A stretch of DNA of 64,000 nucleotides from an uncultured Collinsella sp. (GTDB taxonomy: Bacteria > Actinomycetota > Coriobacteriia > Coriobacteriales > Coriobacteriaceae), in the NCBI GenBank assembly GCA_959020715.1, contig CAUESV010000007.1:1-64000 (forward strand), written 5' to 3'. The position numbers were made by a program, and so were the translations under genes. Below are positions 58,191 to 64,000 of this stretch, piece after piece (positions within the stretch are counted from its first letter, which is position 1; each line of letters opens with the position of its first letter). The notes under the pieces were generated by a model. That model saw nothing but the letters and a program-made list of their open reading frames with translations, did not search any database and was not told where the DNA came from.

Positions 58191-61100
58191 CTAGAGGCTG
58201 TAGGTGACCACTTGGGGCTCGCAGGGGTTGGCGGGGTCGACTTGCTCCACGCGGACGAACTTGACGGTCACGGCCTCAAAGCCCGCCTTGTGCAACACAT
58301 CGGCGTAGACGCGCGCCTGCAGGGCGTGCTTCTCCTGCAGCTGTTCCGGCGTCTCGTCCGGTGTGCCGCCCGTCTTGTAGTCGATGACCAGCGCGCGTGA
58401 CGAATCCGCCGGGTTCGTCGCCAGTGCATCAATGGCGCCCTCGGCATATGCACCGTAGCGGGCAATGTCCTTGTCCTCGCAGCCCAGCGAAAAGAACGGC
58501 ACCTCGGCGCGAACGCACGGCCAGGCAAGCAGCTCGGCACGGACCGCCGACTTGAGCCAGCGGTCCAGGGCAACGTCGAAGCGCTCGCACTGCTCCGGCG
58601 TCAGGCGCCACAGACGCGCCAGCGCATCGGCACGCGCGGCGGGCAGCTCATCGGCACCCATCTCGATCAGCCACTGGCAGGCGGCATGGAACGCCGAGCC
58701 CAGCGCCATGGGGTTGCCGGCGGGCTCGACAGCAGCCACGTCCGCATCCGTCATCTCGGAACCATCCGACTCCGCATCATCGCCGGCCTCGTCCATGGGC
58801 ACGTGTGCCTCGGCGGCACGGTCCTCGGACTCGGCATGCAGCGCCGCGGCAATTGACGAGTAGCTGTACGAATCGCGCGCCGGATACGGGCAGGTGCCCA
58901 TGCGCACGCCCACCGCCTGGGGATACACGAGCTCAAACGCATCGGGCTCGGGGTCGGCAGGACCGGGAACGGCGGCGCGGGCATCCGCACCGGCACCCTC
59001 CGGCTCCGCATCGCCGCGGACAAGCCTGCCTTCGGCATCAAGCGAAGCATTGGCCTCAAACGACTGCTCGCCAAAAGCAAAGTCAGCCAGCGAGATGAGC
59101 TCGTAGTCGCCCGGCTGGGAGTTGTCGAACACCAAACGGTCGGCATCGAGCTGCGGCATGTCCAGGCCGTCCGTCGGCAGAATACGACGCAGCACGTCGT
59201 AGGTCAGATCGGTCTCGACATCGAAGGTCGGCGCGCACAGCTTGCCGCGGCTCACGCCGGCATCCATCGCCAGAATGACCAGCTCGCGCGCTCGCGTCAT
59301 GGCGACATAAAGCAGACGAGCCCGCTCCTCGAGCGAAAGCTGCAGGTCGTCGTTGCGCAAGTGAGCAAATGCCTCGGCGGGAGAACCCGTCGCGCAGACA
59401 TCCTCCATGAGCTCTGGCGGCAGCCACAGCGACGTGCCCTTGCCCTTAAACGCGTGCTCAAACTGCTTTTTGACGTCATCGCCCTTTACGAACGTGCCGT
59501 CCGCGAGTTTAACGCCGTCGAAGCGTGCAGGCAGTGCCACGACCTGCGCTCCGCCCTCGACGCGACCCATCTGTGCCGCACCGGACGATTTGCGCACGCC
59601 AAAGCACTCCGCAACCGCCACGACCGGATACTCCAGGCCCTTGGACGCATGCACGGTCATGATGCGTACCGCGCCGTCACCCTCCTCGTTGAGCGCGCCC
59701 GGGGCTTCCTTGCCCGCCAGGAAGCGGTCAAAGGCCAGCGCAATGGAGCGCGGCGAGTTACCGAACTCGGCCTCGGCCTCAACCACAGCATCGAGCGCCT
59801 TGAGCACGTTGGCGGCAATGGCCTTGCCCTCGGGACCACGCTGTGCCAGACGCACAAACCAGCCCGAAGCGTTGACCACGTCGCGCGCGATCGCCGCGAA
59901 CGAATCGCGGCCCACACGACGAAGCGCATAGCATAGCACCTCGCGGGCGCGCGTCACGAGCGGCAGGCTCTGCAAGCCCGGCACATCGGAATCGCTCATG
60001 ATGCCCGCGTCGATGTTGCGGCGCGAGGTCTCCCCCGTCTGGTCGTCCAGCTTGGTCGCCAGCGCCAGGAACTCCTGGGCGCCGAGCGCAAACATCGGCG
60101 AGGCCAGCAGCGGCATAAGGCCCTGCGCCGTATCGGCCGGATTGGCGAGCGCGCAGACTAGGGCGCGCACCGTCTGCACCTCGGCTGCCTGGGCAAAGAC
60201 CGAGCCACCCGCGATCACGCAGTCGAGTCCTTGGTCGCGGAAAGCCTGGGCATAGACGTCGGCGTTGGTCATGCGGCCCAGCAGCAGCACCATGCCGCCC
60301 TGGGGCTGACCGGCATCGGCAAGCGCGCGGAACCGCTCTGCGATCGCGCGGGCCTTGGCCTGTGTGCGCTCCTGCGTACTGCCGCCGGCAACAAAGAGGG
60401 CCTGACGACGCGAGGCGTCTGCCACCAGCGTGTCCTTGCGGCCGTCGCTCGCCTCAAGATCCAAAAAGCCCTGCATCAGGCCGCCGTCGTCGCCGTCGAA
60501 GACGCGAGCCACATAGCGTAGCACCTCGTCGTGGCTGCGGAAGTTGCGCACGAGCTTAACGAGCTCGCCAGCAGGGGCGTCGGCCGCGGCAGTCGCCTCG
60601 GGCGCGGCAGACGAGCCCACCTTGCGCTCCTGGCGACGGAACACCTCGACCTCCGCCCCGCGGAAGCGGTAGATCGACTGCTGTGCATCGCCTACGGTAC
60701 ACAACGCGCGCTCCCCCGCACCCGTCAGGTAACGGATCAGGTCGACCTGCATCTGATCGGTATCCTGGAACTCATCGATCATGACCATCTTAAAGCGACC
60801 CTCGTATGCCGCTCGGATGGCCGGGTAATCGCGCAGGGCCTCGTAGGCCATGCGCAGCAGATCGTTGTTGTCGAGGGCAGACTGGCCGGCCTTGAGCGCG
60901 CGGTACTCAGCCTCTACAGCACGGGCAAGCCCCACCAGTGCCTCGAGCGCGGGACCGCCGCAGGCCAGCACGATATTGATAAACGCATCGGCGGCCTCTG
61001 CCTTGAGTAGCTCCACCTGCTCCTTAGGGAATGCCTTGCTCGCGCGCGGCATGGTGCACGACATCATGAGTCGCGCCGCATCGGCCATGGTCTTGCCGCT

Positions 61101-61814
61101 CGCCTCGAACGCGTCGATGGCATCGAGCGCCGTCTGCGCTTTTTCGGTCGCGGCCTTGCTTGCGCCCAACGCCGATCGATAGGCATCGGCAAGGGCCGAG
61201 GTGTCGGCCTGGCCGCGCGCCACGCGCACGTCGTCCATACCGCCCGGCAGCTGGCTCGAGAGCTCCAGCAGGTCGCGCACCAGACCCTTGATGGTCGTGC
61301 CGGCGCCAAAGGGACCGCCCTCGCCCGCCATGGGATACCAGGCGTAGAGGGCCTTGAGCGATGCCGCGAGCTCGGGGGCGGCATCGGGCGCCGTCGCGCG
61401 GGCCAGCACATGCTCAACAGCCTGATCCATAAGCTCATCGGTATCGGTAAGCACCGTGAACTCGGGATCGATGCCCAGCTCCAACGCATGCGCGCGCAGG
61501 ATGCGCGAACACATACCGTGAATGGTCGAGATCCAAGCGTCGTCGACGGTCAGGGCCTCCTCGTCCATACCCTCTTCGATAAGCGCGCGACGCACGCGGT
61601 CGCGAATCTCGGCCGCGGCATCTTTGGTAAAGGTAATGGCGAGCACCTGATCCAGATGCTCGACAAACGGACCGGATTCGGGCGAGAGCGCGTAGACGAT
61701 GCGGCGCGTGAGGGTAAAGGTCTTACCCGAACCGGCGCCCGCCGAGACAAACAGCGGACGGTCGAGCGTTTTGACGACTTGCAGTTGTTGCGGCATCAAA
61801 GTCGAAAGATCCAT
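58191..61814 (-). CDS. addA: AddA-type helicase-nuclease subunit
   Basis: 1207 residues. With AddB it processes double-strand breaks for recombination. Helicase motifs: Q-motif LMPQQLQVVKTLD, Walker A SAGAGSGKTFTLTRRI, AITFTKDAAAEIRDRV, DEFQDTDQMQVDL, GDAQQSIYRFRGAEVEVF, LVRNFRSHDEVL, VRIMTVHASKGLEYPVV, and LLYVAMTRARELVILA. The C-terminal RecB-type nuclease shows LGSAFHAACQWL and ALVIDYKTGG. It is 3 bases downstream of addB, so the subunits are co-translated. The GGAGGG site is 12 bases from ATG 61814, rather far. Confidence 0.93.
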   Translation of the reverse strand: MDLSTLMPQQLQVVKTLDRPLFVSAGAGSGKTFTLTRRIVYALSPESGPFVEHLDQVLAITFTKDAAAEIRDRVRRALIEEGMDEEALTVDDAWISTIHGMCSRILRAHALELGIDPEFTVLTDTDELMDQAVEHVLARATAPDAAPELAASLKALYAWYPMAGEGGPFGAGTTIKGLVRDLLELSSQLPGGMDDVRVARGQADTSALADAYRSALGASKAATEKAQTALDAIDAFEASGKTMADAARLMMSCTMPRASKAFPKEQVELLKAEAADAFINIVLACGGPALEALVGLARAVEAEYRALKAGQSALDNNDLLRMAYEALRDYPAIRAAYEGRFKMVMIDEFQDTDQMQVDLIRYLTGAGERALCTVGDAQQSIYRFRGAEVEVFRRQERKVGSSAAPEATAAADAPAGELVKLVRNFRSHDEVLRYVARVFDGDDGGLMQGFLDLEASDGRKDTLVADASRRQALFVAGGSTQERTQAKARAIAERFRALADAGQPQGGMVLLLGRMTNADVYAQAFRDQGLDCVIAGGSVFAQAAEVQTVRALVCALANPADTAQGLMPLLASPMFALGAQEFLALATKLDDQTGETSRRNIDAGIMSDSDVPGLQSLPLVTRAREVLCYALRRVGRDSFAAIARDVVNASGWFVRLAQRGPEGKAIAANVLKALDAVVEAEAEFGNSPRSIALAFDRFLAGKEAPGALNEEGDGAVRIMTVHASKGLEYPVVAVAECFGVRKSSGAAQMGRVEGGAQVVALPARFDGVKLADGTFVKGDDVKKQFEHAFKGKGTSLWLPPELMEDVCATGSPAEAFAHLRNDDLQLSLEERARLLYVAMTRARELVILAMDAGVSRGKLCAPTFDVETDLTYDVLRRILPTDGLDMPQLDADRLVFDNSQPGDYELISLADFAFGEQSFEANASLDAEGRLVRGDAEPEGAGADARAAVPGPADPEPDAFELVYPQAVGVRMGTCPYPARDSYSYSSIAAALHAESEDRAAEAHVPMDEAGDDAESDGSEMTDADVAAVEPAGNPMALGSAFHAACQWLIEMGADELPAARADALARLWRLTPEQCERFDVALDRWLKSAVRAELLAWPCVRAEVPFFSLGCEDKDIARYGAYAEGAIDALATNPADSSRALVIDYKTGGTPDETPEQLQEKHALQARVYADVLHKAGFEAVTVKFVRVEQVDPANPCEPQVVTYSL

Positions 61815-61817
61815 GGT

Positions 61818-64000
61818 CTACACGTCCCTCCTTACAAACGTTCCTTCGTGGTTATACGAGCAGCGCGCATGCGCGGCCTGAGCCGACGTCGGGTCGACGG
61901 CGGCAACGTCGCCTGCCTCGAGTTCGTGCAGGCGCTCGGCGATGCCGGCCTCCACGCGATCGAGCAGGGCGTCGAAGTCCATGCTGCCACCCTCGCCGGG
62001 AAAGCCCTTCTTAAGCCCCGGGATGCGGCCGTCACCACGCTCCTCCTCGAGCAGCTCGGCACTCGCGGCGCCGCGCAGCGCCGGTTTGCCGCCCTTGGTC
62101 GAAAAATAGAGCGCCGCACGGGCATCCAGATCCAGCGCCCGGCGCATGGCCTGCGCATAGATAAGCGTCTGGGTATGGGGCGGCAGCCACCGCGGGTCGT
62201 CGATGGCGGCCTCGCCCGATTCCTCGTCGCGCACCGTGGGGTCGGCGAGTTTAAACTCCTCAACGCCCGTGCGATGCTTGTAGTCGATTACCACGGCGCG
62301 ATTCTCGGCATCCACATCCACGCGGTCGATGCGCCCGCCGAGCGGCCAACCGGCATACTCGACCTGGAGCTCGTTGAACGCAAACTCCAGGTAGCGCGGA
62401 GCAAAGGGGGTGAGCGCCTCGGACTCGTAGGCAAGCACGCCCTCCAGCTGCGGCAAGATCTCAGCCACCTGGCGCTCCTCCACTGGAGAGAGCGGCACCA
62501 GCGGGCCCTCGGTACCGCGCTTGCCCGCATGCTCGGCCAGGGTCTCGGCAAAGACCTCGCGCAACAGCCCCTGCGCGCGCGGCAGATTCATGGGCGTCAC
62601 GCGCTCCATGCCCTCCTGCGGAAGACGTGCATGCAAGTGCTCCAGCACGTCATGGACAAAGTTGCCCTTCTCCATGTTGCCAAAGCCCGCATCGATGGAC
62701 TGAGGTTTGACGCGATACGAGACGAACCAGCACAGCGGGCAGGTGGAATAGGCCTCGATCTGCGAGGCGGACGTCAGGCGCGGCACGAGCGGCGCGCCCT
62801 CGCCCTCGCCATCGCGACGGCGCAGGACCAAATACGGCACGGCCTCGGCACTCAGATGCTGAGGGGCTTCACAGGTCACGCGCTCGCGCTTGAGACCTTC
62901 GCCTGCCGCGGGATCGAAGTCCCTTACGATATCGCCCTCACCCACGCACTTCGCCTTGTCGGCGTCAGCGGCCTTAGCGTCACCAGTGGCCTTAGCATCG
63001 TCAGCGGCCTTAGCATCGTCAGCGGCCCTAGCATCGTCAGCGGCCTTGTCGGCGTCAGCGGCCTCGGCGTGCGCCCGCAGCTCGGTCCACACGGCAGCCG
63101 GATAGCACTCGCGCGCCTGGCGATCGTGCGTCACGCGGGCGAGCGCAACCGGACCACGCGACGCTTGCATCGCACGGCCAAAGCGCACGCGCAGCAGGGC
63201 CGCAGGCTCAAGCGTCACGCCCTCGCGACCAAGGCTCGCCGTCAGCGTAGCCAGCGGTCCCTCCTCGTGCGAGAGCGGATAGCTGTCCAGATCGACATCG
63301 GCAAACAGCACAGCATCGTAGCTGCCGGGGCGCAGAGCCGCCGCATCGGCAAGCGAAGCAAAACGAACCTGAGCACGTGGCGCACGGTCAACCTCGTAGG
63401 TCTCGTAATCGTAGGCGGTACTACGCTTGTCCACCTTGGTGCGAATGCCATCGAGCACGGGCACGATCGCGGCCTGCGACACGTCGAGCGCGCGGGCGCC
63501 ATTCATAAGGATGCCGATGACGTGGCGCAGCAGGGCCACCTCCGCTTGGCGACGGGCTTGGCCATCCAAGCTGCCCAGCGAGCGATCGGGCAACGCCTCG
63601 GCAACGGCAAGCATGGCCTTGAGCGCCGTCACGGGCTTGTCACGCCACAGCGCCTGGAACACGTCCGAGACCACGCACGGCACGTTCTTAAACCAGTTCT
63701 CGTCGCTCGCCGCCTTGCGCGCGCCCCTCACCTGGCCTTGGACGCTCTGCAGCAGGCTCTTAACGCCCGCGGTAGTCTTGCTGCGCGAGAGACGCATATT
63801 CTTATCGAAGGTACGGGCATTGACGGCATCAGCGCCCGAAAGCGGACTGTAAATCCAGTCGGTAAGCTCCGGCGCGGGCCACCACTCAGTCTTAGAAGCT
63901 GCCCCTTCGTCGGCGGCCTTCATACGCTCGATCAGGTTGGCGAGCGCCGTGAACTGCCTGCCCGCAATGGATTGAGAAAACGCCGTGAACTCAACTGTCT
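61818..64000 (-). CDS. addB: AddB-type nuclease subunit, 5' end outside window
   Basis: The frame is open to the right edge; about 727 C-terminal residues are seen. The nuclease core reads GGRIDRVDVDAENRAVVIDYKHRTG, and the iron-sulfur entry motif YSTCPLCWFVSYRVKP is present. The C-terminal cysteine cluster typical of AddB is reduced to one visible Cys (ARCSYNHEG), so the 4Fe-4S staple may be absent or different. Between them is a low-complexity Asp/Ala/Lys stretch made by six 18-base tandem repeats. The 3-base gap to addA and the known pairing of these subunits support the role. Identity is less secure than addA. Confidence 0.83.
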   Translation of the reverse strand, partial: TVEFTAFSQSIAGRQFTALANLIERMKAADEGAASKTEWWPAPELTDWIYSPLSGADAVNARTFDKNMRLSRSKTTAGVKSLLQSVQGQVRGARKAASDENWFKNVPCVVSDVFQALWRDKPVTALKAMLAVAEALPDRSLGSLDGQARRQAEVALLRHVIGILMNGARALDVSQAAIVPVLDGIRTKVDKRSTAYDYETYEVDRAPRAQVRFASLADAAALRPGSYDAVLFADVDLDSYPLSHEEGPLATLTASLGREGVTLEPAALLRVRFGRAMQASRGPVALARVTHDRQARECYPAAVWTELRAHAEAADADKAADDARAADDAKAADDAKATGDAKAADADKAKCVGEGDIVRDFDPAAGEGLKRERVTCEAPQHLSAEAVPYLVLRRRDGEGEGAPLVPRLTSASQIEAYSTCPLCWFVSYRVKPQSIDAGFGNMEKGNFVHDVLEHLHARLPQEGMERVTPMNLPRAQGLLREVFAETLAEHAGKRGTEGPLVPLSPVEERQVAEILPQLEGVLAYESEALTPFAPRYLEFAFNELQVEYAGWPLGGRIDRVDVDAENRAVVIDYKHRTGVEEFKLADPTVRDEESGEAAIDDPRWLPPHTQTLIYAQAMRRALDLDARAALYFSTKGGKPALRGAASAELLEEERGDGRIPGLKKGFPGEGGSMDFDALLDRVEAGIAERLHELEAGDVAAVDPTSAQAAHARCSYNHEGTFVRRDV
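62956..63063. repeat. Six tandem 18-bp repeats inside addB
   Basis: Six consecutive 18-base units (starts at 62956, 62974, 62992, 63010, 63028, 63046), each ending GGCC, encode DADKAA/DDAKAA-type hexapeptides. In-frame period means copy number could change without a frameshift. Probably a flexible linker. Confidence 0.9.

Overview
The window looks like chromosome from a high-GC anaerobic actinobacterium of the class Coriobacteriia, most likely a gut Collinsella. This is inferred from gene content and codon use, not from a search. Supporting signs are a Firmicutes-type class III fructose-bisphosphatase, QueH instead of QueG, an arginine deiminase operon, formate-tetrahydrofolate ligase with FolD and FchA, a superoxide reductase, and surface proteins built from DUF4430 and InlB-type repeats. 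No rRNA, tRNA, CRISPR array, prophage or transposase gene was seen.

Layout. 1-1.3 kb: end of a tail-anchored coiled-coil gene, then a repeat-rich spacer with nested palindromes. 1.3-9.8 kb: queA, then an arginine module (transporter, arginine deiminase and ornithine carbamoyltransferase on minus; a second arginine deiminase plus a LexA-like regulator divergent on plus), then queH and a DUF3267 membrane protein. 9.9-19 kb: a MetRS-like protein, an RsmF-like methylase, a 56-residue membrane peptide too short for ordinary ORF calls, a conserved TIM-barrel protein, DegV, fbp and two GtrA paralogues. 19.1-24.2 kb: a two-gene DUF4430 locus behind a leader that reads as a cobalamin riboswitch. 24.3-30 kb: AarF kinase with a phasin-like partner, a C69 dipeptidase, a palindromic repeat, and a FolD-like/FchA pair. 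30-37.9 kb is the most accessory-looking stretch: duplicated lipoproteins (one with a premature stop), an exported PI-PLC, a YhcG-type nuclease abutting a decapitated ADP-ribosylglycohydrolase, small orphan ORFs and a frameshifted SHOCT gene. 38-48.5 kb: zinc-ribbon protein, CDF transporter, a phospho-motif membrane protein, fhs, ruvCAB with a LexA box, a NadE-like probable pseudoenzyme, and superoxide reductase. 48.7-64 kb: SNF2/SWIM helicase, dnaE, an MFS transporter, a DUF3284 protein, and addA/addB (addB runs off the right edge).

How the genes work together. The arginine module makes ornithine, ammonia and carbamoyl phosphate, but no carbamate kinase is visible nearby. FolD-like plus FchA plus Fhs can make the C1-tetrahydrofolate interconversions, with cyclohydrolase apparently moved from FolD to FchA. 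queA and queH are both late queuosine steps. ruvCAB, addAB, dnaE and the SNF2 protein are replication and repair genes. The most interesting candidate system is the riboswitch-controlled DUF4430 locus: a roughly 1290-residue cell-surface protein with four transcobalamin-like domains and a PQQ-type propeller, followed by a membrane-anchored DUF4430 protein. It may capture corrinoid at the cell surface. A second theme is intact genes that have lost catalytic residues (LexA-like regulator, NadE-like, FolD-like).
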